This document shows positions 9,482 through 18,159 of a stretch of 64,000 nt of DNA, one piece after another. The position numbers and the translations under genes were made by a program. The stretch spans positions 868,001 to 932,000 of the forward strand of contig JAPFFF010000027.1 in NCBI GenBank assembly GCA_039105265.1. The letters run 5' to 3'. Source of the DNA: Tritrichomonas musculus. Its lineage: Eukaryota > Parabasalia > Tritrichomonadida > Tritrichomonadidae. The notes below the pieces were generated by a model. It was not told the origin of the DNA and ran no database searches. It was given only the letters and a program-made list of their open reading frames with translations. Position 1 is the first letter of the stretch, and the number at the start of each line of letters is the position of its first letter.

Positions 9482-12400
9482 TTATGCTATTCTCATCATA
9501 ACTTGTGCAACAGCATCATCGGTTTTCTGGCATCTTTCAGCATTGACCATTCTTCTAACGGCAGAGTCTAATGAAGAAAGCCTGCTCAGTTCATCTCTAG
9601 CTTTCATAATAGTTGATTTAAATGATTTTTCATTTAAAGTTTCATGAGGATTGATAAATTGTTTGAATATATCAGCAACTTGTCCATACATCCTTCTTCT
9701 TTCATCCTCAATTTTAGACTTTTCTTTATCGAGTAATGTATTGTACTCAGTTTGGGCAGTTAGGAGAGCAACTTTTGATGTGGTTTCATTCAATTTCTTC
9801 TGTCTCTCATTTTGTTCTTGAAGAATCTTATTATCTGACTCAATTTTCATTTTGTCTTTTTTAAGTTGAATAATTGCATCCTTGGCTTGCTTCAATTTCT
9901 TTTCTGTTGAAGCGAGAACTTTGGACATTTTTTCTATATCAAGGCGTTGTGTATCACATTGTTGTCTTAATTCAGAAACTGCCCTATCGTAATTTTCAAT
10001 GATTTCTGCTTTATCACTTGATTGCTGATGGGTAGATTGTTGTTGAGATTGATGATTTTCATGAATTTGCTTAATTTCGTATTCTTTTTCAGCAATTGTT
10101 GCTTTGTGTGATTCAATTTGTCTCTTGAATTCATTAATTTGAATACCTTGTTTAGCAATTGCATCGTTTAATATTCCATATTGTTCATTGACAATTTTGG
10201 CTTGCTCATTAATTTCATTTTCAAATTTAATCTTTTCCTGCTCAGCAGCTTTTTGTAATGAAGCTATTTTTTCTTGCAATTCTTCAACAGTTTCATCATG
10301 AAGTTGTTTGAAATCTTGATACTTTGAATTTAAGTTTTGAAGATCCCATCTCATTTTTTGATTTGATTGTACAAGTTCTTCATTCTGCTTTTTCAAGTCT
10401 GTTGATGCTTCAGTTAATCTTTTGATAGTCGTACTTGAATTTTCTGCATCTGCTTCTGCTTTTTTCTTTATTGATTTAAGAGATGCAGAAAGCTCATGGC
10501 ACTTCTTAGTTCGCTTTGTAAGCTTATCGGTCGTTGTAGTAAGCTGATTTTTGACAGTAGCAATTTGGCATTCAATATCAGCTAAAGCCGTTGCACTGTC
10601 ATCGATAGATCCAATGTTGAATGTTCTATTAATAGTACAGACGATTTGAGAAAGCTGTTCATTTTTCCTTTTGAGGTCACTATGGCATGTTCGCATTGAA
10701 TTAATAGTATCAACGATCTTTTGCTCAGAATGTTTTACAACAAAATCATTAAATGTAATAGGCTCCATCTCGAGAGCGATCGATAAGTTAATTAAAAACT
10801 GGTTTACTTCGTTGCTTATTTTTTGGTTTTCAGTGAAGGCGTTGTCTAATGCTGTATCTCTTGCTTTAACTATATCACTAAAGTATTTATTAATTAATTT
10901 GTATATGTTTTGGATCTTTGACTTTGGTTGAAGAGAAGGATTTCTAGCCAAATTGTCAATTGATGAATTGACTTCGGCTGGGAATTCTGTGCTAGTAAAG
11001 GCAGAATCTGGAAGAATTTGATCTGGAGTAATGTCTTTCTTACCTTCGAGTTCTGCTTGGGCTGTTATCAGGTCATCCCTAACTTTTTGAATTTCATCGT
11101 TGGCTATCCTTAACTCTTGTTTAAGGTCAGCAATATTTGTATTTTGGTTTTCAATAGTATGAATACTTTGTTGGTTTCCAAGAGTTAATTCTGTGATTTG
11201 TGTTTTTTGTGATTCAAGTTGGCTAGTCAAATTTTGTACAAGGGCTTTTTGAGATTGATATTCTCTCTTCAGCATCTTATAATCAGATCCTTTAGCAGAC
11301 TCTCTTTCATGAAGTGTCTTTCTCATTAAGTCAAGCTCGGCGCAAGTATCTTTGTGAAGGATTGAAAGAGAGTTATATTCATTTTTCTGCTTATTAAATG
11401 CAATTTCGAGATCAGCGTATTTTTGTTGAGCGGCATGAAGTTGAGAATTCAAATCATCACAACGCTTCTTTGTAGTTTGAATTTTTGTGTTAAGCTCAAT
11501 ATTTTGGTTAATAAGATGTTCACTAGCTGGACAAGTTGCAGTATTGAGTTCTTTCTTTTGGCCGAAATTAGAATCAGCGCGTGGCAAATTAGTTGAAACA
11601 GCTGGAGGTGGGGGCTGGAATAATTGGGAAATTGGTTGAGATGGAACTTGACTTATGGTAGTATTTTCTGAAGACCCAGCGTTAGATGAATTATCTGACT
11701 TCTTTCTTTCTTGGCTTAGCTTTGTTGTCAAAGAATCAATTTTTGATTGAAGGCTGGAAATGGTATGGTTCTTTTGAGCATCAGCTAATGCTTGGTTCTC
11801 TTCAGCTTCTTTTGCTTTTTGGGTTAATTGTGTAATTTCTTTTTCGTGACGAAGCTTTAATTCATGAATATCATGTTGAAGTTTAGAAATGTTGCTCTCA
11901 AGATGAGCTTTATCTTGCTTCAATGTTTTGACTTTTGATCTTTCATGCTTCAACTTCTTTTCAAGGTTAGCTTGATCTTGATTATTGTTATTGCATGGAG
12001 TTGGTATAGTTGTGGCAACAGTAAATTGTTTCTGTGATGGAGCAGGTTGTGCAGGAAGACCTGACGATTGGACTTGACTGAAAAACGAAATCAGATCATC
12101 AGAATTTGCAAATTTGGTTTCAAAGAAATGTGCTGCACTATCCAATATTTTTTCAATTTTGCAATTCATCATTTTAATTACCATATCATTTTGATCTTTA
12201 GTTTGCTTGATTTTATCCATTTGTGAATAAATTTCATCAAGTTGTGCTTTAGACTGGTCTTTAATTTTTTGCATTTCTTTTTGAGAAGTAATTAAATCTG
12301 CATTTCTAACAGATTGGGCTGTTTGTTTTTCTGTTTCTAATTTCTGTTTTAAATCTTCATTCAGTTTTTGTGAAATATCAAGTCTTTTGATTAAATTTTC

Positions 12401-12649
12401 ATTTTCGGAACGACTTTGTCTTAAATCAGTTGAAAGCTGTCTGTTTTTTTGATGTAATTCTTCGATTTGAGAAGTAAGGCTAATTGCTTGCTCATATTGA
12501 GCTTGTAAACTTGCATTCTCTTTAACAAGTTGCTCATTTTGCTCTTGAAGTTGTGCTGTTCTTGATTCTGCAACAATTTGTGCCTCAATATCAGATTCTT
12601 GGCCAATAGATTTACTGCTCTGACCTAACTCGGATACACTATCCCACAT
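9482..12649 (-). CDS. Giant coiled-coil protein
   Basis: A 1055-residue protein, nearly all predicted coiled coil and rich in Gln, Lys, Glu, Leu and Ser. A short Pro-rich break (SQPISQLFQPPPPAVS, about residues 340-355) and a less repetitive stretch near 565-665 (IQNIYKLINKYFSDIVKARDTALDNAF...) interrupt the rods. The last about 60 residues (MYGQVADIFKQFINPHETL...VAQVMMRIA) form a compact, possibly globular tail that may carry targeting. The architecture recalls golgins, centrosomal or basal-body rod proteins, but no family signature is present. The ATG follows a CTCTCTTTA stretch. It is convergent with the Rab gene. Confidence 0.85.
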   Translation of the reverse strand: MWDSVSELGQSSKSIGQESDIEAQIVAESRTAQLQEQNEQLVKENASLQAQYEQAISLTSQIEELHQKNRQLSTDLRQSRSENENLIKRLDISQKLNEDLKQKLETEKQTAQSVRNADLITSQKEMQKIKDQSKAQLDEIYSQMDKIKQTKDQNDMVIKMMNCKIEKILDSAAHFFETKFANSDDLISFFSQVQSSGLPAQPAPSQKQFTVATTIPTPCNNNNQDQANLEKKLKHERSKVKTLKQDKAHLESNISKLQHDIHELKLRHEKEITQLTQKAKEAEENQALADAQKNHTISSLQSKIDSLTTKLSQERKKSDNSSNAGSSENTTISQVPSQPISQLFQPPPPAVSTNLPRADSNFGQKKELNTATCPASEHLINQNIELNTKIQTTKKRCDDLNSQLHAAQQKYADLEIAFNKQKNEYNSLSILHKDTCAELDLMRKTLHERESAKGSDYKMLKREYQSQKALVQNLTSQLESQKTQITELTLGNQQSIHTIENQNTNIADLKQELRIANDEIQKVRDDLITAQAELEGKKDITPDQILPDSAFTSTEFPAEVNSSIDNLARNPSLQPKSKIQNIYKLINKYFSDIVKARDTALDNAFTENQKISNEVNQFLINLSIALEMEPITFNDFVVKHSEQKIVDTINSMRTCHSDLKRKNEQLSQIVCTINRTFNIGSIDDSATALADIECQIATVKNQLTTTTDKLTKRTKKCHELSASLKSIKKKAEADAENSSTTIKRLTEASTDLKKQNEELVQSNQKMRWDLQNLNSKYQDFKQLHDETVEELQEKIASLQKAAEQEKIKFENEINEQAKIVNEQYGILNDAIAKQGIQINEFKRQIESHKATIAEKEYEIKQIHENHQSQQQSTHQQSSDKAEIIENYDRAVSELRQQCDTQRLDIEKMSKVLASTEKKLKQAKDAIIQLKKDKMKIESDNKILQEQNERQKKLNETTSKVALLTAQTEYNTLLDKEKSKIEDERRRMYGQVADIFKQFINPHETLNEKSFKSTIMKARDELSRLSSLDSAVRRMVNAERCQKTDDAVAQVMMRIA

Positions 12650-13092
12650 TAAAGAGAGATTTATTATTTAATTTTTTTTAAACAAAATGTTAAACGTAAG
12701 TCGAGATTTTAAATTAAACGTACAACTATTGAAAAGTAAATCAAAAATCTTTAAAGATTAATGAATTTACTCTATTCTTAACGAATATTAAGAAATATAT
12801 TATCTTTTAGAAATTAGTATTTTGTTGTTAGTGGGTATAAATCAAAGATTTCTTTGTTCATACAAATAATTATTATTATAAAAAAAAATTTTCCCGACTA
12901 AATTTCGATAGTAGATAAATAAATTATTTTGATTTGTGTAATCGCAACGTTTATTTAGCGTAATAAAAAAATTAGGAATGATTCCCACCAAATTTTGGTG
13001 CATTCCTGGTTTTCTCTGATGGTGATATTATTATTAATTTAAATTAGGTTTTGAACATAAAAAATAATAATAATAATAATAATAAATAAATT
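12650..13092. other. Intergenic with hairpin and AAT repeats
   Basis: Region between two minus-strand genes. It holds a 34-nt interrupted hairpin at 12974-13007 (arms AGGAATG/CATTCCT and CACCAAA/TTTGGTG) and an (AAT)n microsatellite at about 13063-13088. No coding frame is supported. The hairpin could be part of a 5' leader or a small RNA; nothing else supports that. Confidence 0.5.
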
Positions 13093-14424
13093 TCATTGAA
13101 ATCTTTCAATCATTGTAATTGTTTCGATCATTTTGATTAGCTTTTCTGGTAAAGTTGTATTTAAAATCGAATAAAGTTCATTTCGTTTATCAATGCCATT
13201 ATTCTTAATAAAATCGTAAGTAATTGTATAATTTTCTTTCAATTGCAACTTACACTGTTGGATAAGATTTTCTTTTCGTAAAGAGAGATTATTTGTTATC
13301 ATTAATGGTGTATTTTTTTGATTTATATCAGCTAAAGTAGATTTAATCAATTCTGCAAAACTTGATGTATCCTGCTCAAGTTTTCTGTTGCTTTGAAACA
13401 AAAATTCATTTGCAATATCTTGATTATCTTTAATCCAATCAGGTACATCATATTGATTGATCTCATTTCCGTCTATTGAATACGATTTATGTCCTTTTGA
13501 ATTGCGTGATGTTATCATATTTAAATCTATATTTTTTTGAAGCTTAGAAAGTTGTTCTTTTATCATAGGCATTTCAAGAATTTGAGCTGCAGTTGGCCGA
13601 TCTTTTGGTTCCTGATTGACCATTTCGAGGAAAAGATCAACTAGCCTCTTGTCGCATCCAGAAGGCATTTTAACATTACCAGATAATACCTTTCCCACGA
13701 GTTGATGATGAGATTTTGATGAAAAAGGATGTTTTCCTGTCATCATTTGGTAAAGAATGCATCCAACAGCCCATATATCAGCAGGGTATGAATAAGGCAT
13801 ATTTAATAAAATTTCTGGAGCAAAAAATAGGGGAGACCCGATGATTGTCTTTGTAAATTGTTCATTGTCAGAAATTTCTTTTGAAACTCCAAAATCACCT
13901 ATTTTAACAAGTTCGTTCTTAAATAAAAAAATATTTTCGCATTTTAAATCTCGATGAATAATTTTTTTGGAATGAATATATGAAAGACCAAAAATAATCT
14001 GTGAAAATATGTTAAGGATTTGATTTGTTGACATTTTATGATTCTTTTTTATGTATTTTGCTAGATCTTGTCCATCAGCATATTCAAGAAATATGTATAA
14101 TTTTTCTGGTGGTTCATATATAGAGTTATAATATTGAATTATGTTAGGATGATGGAGTTGTTTTAACAAATTAACCTCGTTGAATGATTTTTGGAAATCA
14201 ATCCGGCTTTCATCCGAAGTTTTAATTCTTTTCAATATAACATATTTGTTATTATCTTTTGTATCTTTCATTAACGTTATAACTCCTTGAGCCCCTTGGC
14301 TTATGTCTTTAACTTTGATATAACGATTCTCTAAAAGATCCACTGTACAAATTAATATGAATAGGTTTTTTGTATGAAATTTGTTGAGAAAAACGATTTT
14401 TTTTATCAAAAATTTTGATTTCAT
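13093..14424 (-). CDS. NEK-type protein kinase
   Basis: A 443-residue Ser/Thr kinase. Residues about 34-293 form the catalytic domain: Gly-rich loop ISQGAQGVI, catalytic Lys in VILKRI (K65), HRDLKCEN (157-164), DFG (177-179), GSPLFFAPE, and ADIWAVGCILYQMMTGKHPF. The HRDLKCENIFL motif and the APEIL...Y..PADIW spacing fit the NEK/NIMA family, which is much expanded in trichomonads and linked to mitosis and flagella. The tail (about 295-443) is helical and unassigned. The start is supported by a TCAATTC initiator-like motif whose A is 6 bases upstream. It gives an odd hydrophobic, Phe/Ile/Lys-rich extension of about 30 residues before the usual DLLENRYIKVKDI start. The gene is divergent from the exportin-like gene, with only 103 bases between the two start codons. 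Confidence 0.88.
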   Translation of the reverse strand: MKSKFLIKKIVFLNKFHTKNLFILICTVDLLENRYIKVKDISQGAQGVITLMKDTKDNNKYVILKRIKTSDESRIDFQKSFNEVNLLKQLHHPNIIQYYNSIYEPPEKLYIFLEYADGQDLAKYIKKNHKMSTNQILNIFSQIIFGLSYIHSKKIIHRDLKCENIFLFKNELVKIGDFGVSKEISDNEQFTKTIIGSPLFFAPEILLNMPYSYPADIWAVGCILYQMMTGKHPFSSKSHHQLVGKVLSGNVKMPSGCDKRLVDLFLEMVNQEPKDRPTAAQILEMPMIKEQLSKLQKNIDLNMITSRNSKGHKSYSIDGNEINQYDVPDWIKDNQDIANEFLFQSNRKLEQDTSSFAELIKSTLADINQKNTPLMITNNLSLRKENLIQQCKLQLKENYTITYDFIKNNGIDKRNELYSILNTTLPEKLIKMIETITMIERFQ

Positions 14425-14425
14425 A

Positions 14426-14432
14426 GAATTGA
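14426..14432 (-). promoter_or_regulatory. Initiator-like motif of NEK kinase
   Basis: Minus-strand TCAATTC, its A 6 bases before the ATG at 14424. The position and spacing fit the trichomonad initiator and support the upstream start. Confidence 0.5.
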
Positions 14433-14514
14433 GTATAAAAAATATTCAAAAAGTTGCAGGAAGCAATTTTATTGGTCGAAATTTTTAGATTTGGTCAGTC
14501 AAATTTGCCTTCAC

Positions 14515-14521
14515 TCATTTC
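14515..14521 (+). promoter_or_regulatory. Initiator-like motif of exportin-like gene
   Basis: TCATTTC with its A 11 bases before the ATG at 14528, matching the trichomonad initiator. Together with the opposing motif at 14426 it makes a compact bidirectional promoter. Confidence 0.55.
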
Positions 14522-14527
14522 GATTAA

Positions 14528-17500
14528 ATGGAAGATGAATTTAAACAATTTTATGATTTAATTCAAGCTCATAACAATGATCATTCACCAGAAACTGCAT
14601 TAAAAATTCTGAATTATTCAACCAAAATCGAATACTTGTCATTTTTACAGCAATTTTTACGTAAATGCCTGGATTCTAGTCAACATATTCTGCTTACATT
14701 TAATTTTATGCGAGATATTATCAAATTGCGCGGATATTTAATGCTCCCTGATGAACTCATTAATCACTTTATGTTTGTAAAGCAATTTATAATCGAAAAT
14801 TATCAATTACTATTAGGAAGTCAAGTTCTTATTAACAGCGCGTCGCAAGATATTGCTATGACAATAAGATTCACATATGAGCAAGATAGACTTAAAGGAG
14901 AAAAACTTTTTGACAATGTGAAAGAACTTTTTGATTCAGATGAAAATATGAGAATTGTTGCTATAATAATAATGACTTCAATTGTCGACTGCTTTAAAGA
15001 ACCATTATTGCATCTAACTTTTACAGAAAAAACGAACTGTATTTCAGAATTTAAAAGGAAATATTTGCACATTTTTGCAAATATTGTCTCTCCTTTGATA
15101 CGTGACGGAAACGGTTTAATTTTATGCTCATCCTTAAACCTTCTTCTTCATTGTTTTGAATTTTGCGATAATAAAACAACAGTATCAACTGTTGTTTATC
15201 CAGTCGAATATTCTACATATTTCTCATCAAGTGAAATTATTACTCGAATTTTTGAACTTTGCTTCGTCCAAGAAACTTCAAGCATATCCTATGGTATTTT
15301 GTTTTATATGGCAGCAGCATCGGGAATTTGGAACAGTGATTATTCAAATAAAAATAACTTTTTCAATTTTTTCACTAATTCTATGATTCAAATTATCTCA
15401 TCTCAAGATCAAGATAGTAACTTCATAGGTCAAACATGCCGAATTTTGAATGTCTTATCACAAAATCTTGAACCGAATATTTTTTTTCAACAAGATTTTT
15501 CTCAAAATTTTTTGAATAGTGCACTTCAATTTTCTGGAATTGTTTTTGAGTTAGCTGAGCCGGCATATTTACAAAATATTTTTAATTTTTGGGGTACAAT
15601 ATCAAATTGGCGATTAGACTCTGAGCTTATGAAGCCAATAACCGAAACTATGGTTCATCTAATTTTGAGTTTTTTTGATGCAACCTTAAATTCGATTTCA
15701 CAAAATGGCCAGCATTGGCTCACACTTTTTCAAACAGACTTCGATAATTATGGATTTGACCCTATATGGAAAATTGCGAATAATTGCTATAAACAAGTTT
15801 ATGAAATAATTTACGATAAAATAACATCAAAAGCTTCAGAAAACCCAGCAAATTTGCTTCAATTAGCTTTTATTGTGAATGTCATAACATCTAGATTTGG
15901 TAAGGATATTGGTTCTGGTAATGATGAATATATTTTAAAGATACACGGACCTGTTTTTAGCCTTATCGAGCAAACAACTCCCCTAATTAAGCAAATTCTT
16001 GCTAACGATCCAGCTGGTATAGTTTTTGAGAATTCAATTGTTCTTTTTATGGATAATTATCAGCGTATTAATCTCTCAGGAACAAGATTACCTCCTACTA
16101 AAATCCAAAATCCCCAAATCGCTATTCAAATGGAAAAAAAGCAAAATAATATCAACATTTTCGCCTCTAGGATACTTAGCGAATTTGACTCGTTCCAATT
16201 CTTTTCATCTTTTCCAAAAATAATAAACCGTATATTCAATTTAGTTACTCAGCTTATCAAAAAAGAAGACTGTGTTGTATTAATCGAGAAAACTCCAATC
16301 AAAAGTGCATTGCTTGATCAAAATATATCTATTTCCTTTGAAGGAGTTCCACCAGATATTGCCAAAAAATCACGAATCAATCTTTATTCTTTATATACAT
16401 CTCTTATCAATACCATCAAAGAACTACAAATATTTCTTAATAAGTTTGATATTCGCTTTCAACAGCTCGCAGCTTCAAATTATTCTGATCCGAATGAAAT
16501 TTTCGCTCTATTTTGTGATCTTAGAGGTGTATTTAAATGTTTATTAACAAATGCAAGTCCAAATACTCTATTTAGCACAAAGAAAAAGTATGTTAAAGTA
16601 TGTAATTGGTTTTTCACTAATCATGCTCAAAGCTCTGTTGAGATTATTAAAAATAACTCAACAGATACTTTTATTGTTAATATTGTTTGTAGTATATGGA
16701 TTTCGCTATTCCCTGATCGTTTTGACCAAAAAAGCATACAGGTTCAATCAATAAATGACGGATTTGGTATTATATTATTCAAAACTAGTCTATTAATTAT
16801 TGAAGCTGTCGTTCAGAACTGCGCAAATGATTTTCCTAAGTTCTACATCCTTTTCAAGGTTATCAGATATTGTATGACAACTAAATACGCAAATTTCGGT
16901 GTAATGAATTTTTATGGTGATAATTCTTTTGATCGAATGAGCCAGCTTTTCTTTCAGCTTCTTGGCTTGACAGGATTTGACAATTTAAGTAATAATTTTA
17001 AACTTCTAAATCATATATTACGAACAATGAACGCAATCACTAATTCAGAAAAATGTCTCAACGAGCTTTTTGGAAACGAAGATAAAACGAATTTGAACTT
17101 AATAATCACTTTTACAGAAAAATGTATGTATCTTGACAGTCACAATCGTGAAACATCCAAAGCAAACATTATGGCAAACCGAACTTACGGTTTAGAAAAA
17201 AGTTGTAAAAATGGAAGTAAAAGTTCAATAGGTTTAATAGATATGTGGACTAGCTCTTGGGATGTATTGAATACTTTATTAAAGAAATCATTATCAACAC
17301 CTGAGCTGTTCCAATCTGTTCAAATGTATCGCCCTCACTCTATACTCATATTAAATAATGTAATGATGAAAAAAGATCCATTACAAATTCAGCTAGGACC
17401 TATTTTGCTAGCTACTTATATTTATGATAATCAATTCGCTAATTGGCTTATATCAATGGTTATTAATACATACGACGAAAAATTCAAAGAATATGTTAAG

Positions 17501-17668
17501 AATCAATTTTTGATATTATTTAATGGTATTTCTAATCCTGAGGCCCCTGTTATAATAAATGAAGTCATTGCTAAAGAATTTGAATCAAGGCTATCAACAT
17601 TTAGTACAAACTTTATGAAATATCAAACAAATTTCATTGATTTACCAGAAATTGCACAACTGTTGTAA
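14528..17668 (+). CDS. Exportin/karyopherin-like helical repeat protein
   Basis: A 1046-residue protein made of repeated amphipathic helices, consistent with HEAT-repeat solenoids. Size and texture resemble exportin-4/exportin-7 type karyopherins. The first about 200 residues follow an importin-beta N-terminal-like plan (short helix pairs, KILNYSTKIEYLSFLQQFLRK...). The C-terminal third keeps helical repeats (DVLNTLLKKSLSTPELFQ, LISMVINTYDEKFKEYVKNQFLILF). If correct it would carry cargo out of the nucleus with Ran-GTP. No short diagnostic motif exists for this family, so the name rests on length and pattern; another HEAT scaffold is possible. It is divergent from the NEK kinase. Confidence 0.5.
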   Translation: MEDEFKQFYDLIQAHNNDHSPETALKILNYSTKIEYLSFLQQFLRKCLDSSQHILLTFNFMRDIIKLRGYLMLPDELINHFMFVKQFIIENYQLLLGSQVLINSASQDIAMTIRFTYEQDRLKGEKLFDNVKELFDSDENMRIVAIIIMTSIVDCFKEPLLHLTFTEKTNCISEFKRKYLHIFANIVSPLIRDGNGLILCSSLNLLLHCFEFCDNKTTVSTVVYPVEYSTYFSSSEIITRIFELCFVQETSSISYGILFYMAAASGIWNSDYSNKNNFFNFFTNSMIQIISSQDQDSNFIGQTCRILNVLSQNLEPNIFFQQDFSQNFLNSALQFSGIVFELAEPAYLQNIFNFWGTISNWRLDSELMKPITETMVHLILSFFDATLNSISQNGQHWLTLFQTDFDNYGFDPIWKIANNCYKQVYEIIYDKITSKASENPANLLQLAFIVNVITSRFGKDIGSGNDEYILKIHGPVFSLIEQTTPLIKQILANDPAGIVFENSIVLFMDNYQRINLSGTRLPPTKIQNPQIAIQMEKKQNNINIFASRILSEFDSFQFFSSFPKIINRIFNLVTQLIKKEDCVVLIEKTPIKSALLDQNISISFEGVPPDIAKKSRINLYSLYTSLINTIKELQIFLNKFDIRFQQLAASNYSDPNEIFALFCDLRGVFKCLLTNASPNTLFSTKKKYVKVCNWFFTNHAQSSVEIIKNNSTDTFIVNIVCSIWISLFPDRFDQKSIQVQSINDGFGIILFKTSLLIIEAVVQNCANDFPKFYILFKVIRYCMTTKYANFGVMNFYGDNSFDRMSQLFFQLLGLTGFDNLSNNFKLLNHILRTMNAITNSEKCLNELFGNEDKTNLNLIITFTEKCMYLDSHNRETSKANIMANRTYGLEKSCKNGSKSSIGLIDMWTSSWDVLNTLLKKSLSTPELFQSVQMYRPHSILILNNVMMKKDPLQIQLGPILLATYIYDNQFANWLISMVINTYDEKFKEYVKNQFLILFNGISNPEAPVIINEVIAKEFESRLSTFSTNFMKYQTNFIDLPEIAQLL

Positions 17669-17749
17669 TTATTTTGATGTAATAATATATATATATAGTC
17701 TGTATTTTCTTATATATACATATATAATCTTTTTCTTTTATTTTCTTTT

Positions 17750-17784
<35 letters not shown>

Positions 17785-18159
17785 CGTGTGTGTTGTGAAC
17801 AGATATGGGAAACGGGAATTCTAGAGATATTCCGGGAAAAAAGTGTTATTCCCCAAAAATAATTTTTTTTTTGAAGAGCTTTTAATAATTTTTACCTCGA
17901 TTTTAACTAATGGATTAAATTCCAAAGCTTGGTGATAGTATTTTTGTTTTTATTGACTTCTGCCTTAACCTTAAAGTATTTTTGATGTTATTTTATAAAA
18001 TGAAAATCTTGTAAATAAACCAACTTTTTTTGATTTTCAACTTCTTTTAAGGTATATAAATTGTTTTTCTTGATTAAAATTTGTAATATACTGCTTCTTC
18101 AATAGATGTTCATATTTTTTGGAATAGAAATCAAACAATAAAATTGTATTTTTTTCTAT
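17669..18159. other. Intergenic with T-run and TG repeat
   Basis: Downstream of the exportin-like gene is an oligo-T tract running into a (TG)n microsatellite (17756-17793). The rest is AT-rich leader DNA before the kinase-C2 gene. No gene is seen. Confidence 0.6.
17756..17793. repeat. Poly-T / (TG)n microsatellite
   Basis: A run of T directly followed by alternating TG with one C interruption. A simple repeat prone to length change. Confidence 0.9.

Noticed and set aside
12974-13007. Small structured RNA gene
   Set aside because: One short interrupted hairpin without promoter or known RNA signature; insufficient to call a gene.
13063-13088. (AAT)n as a gene-related signal
   Set aside because: A plain microsatellite with nothing linking it to either gene.
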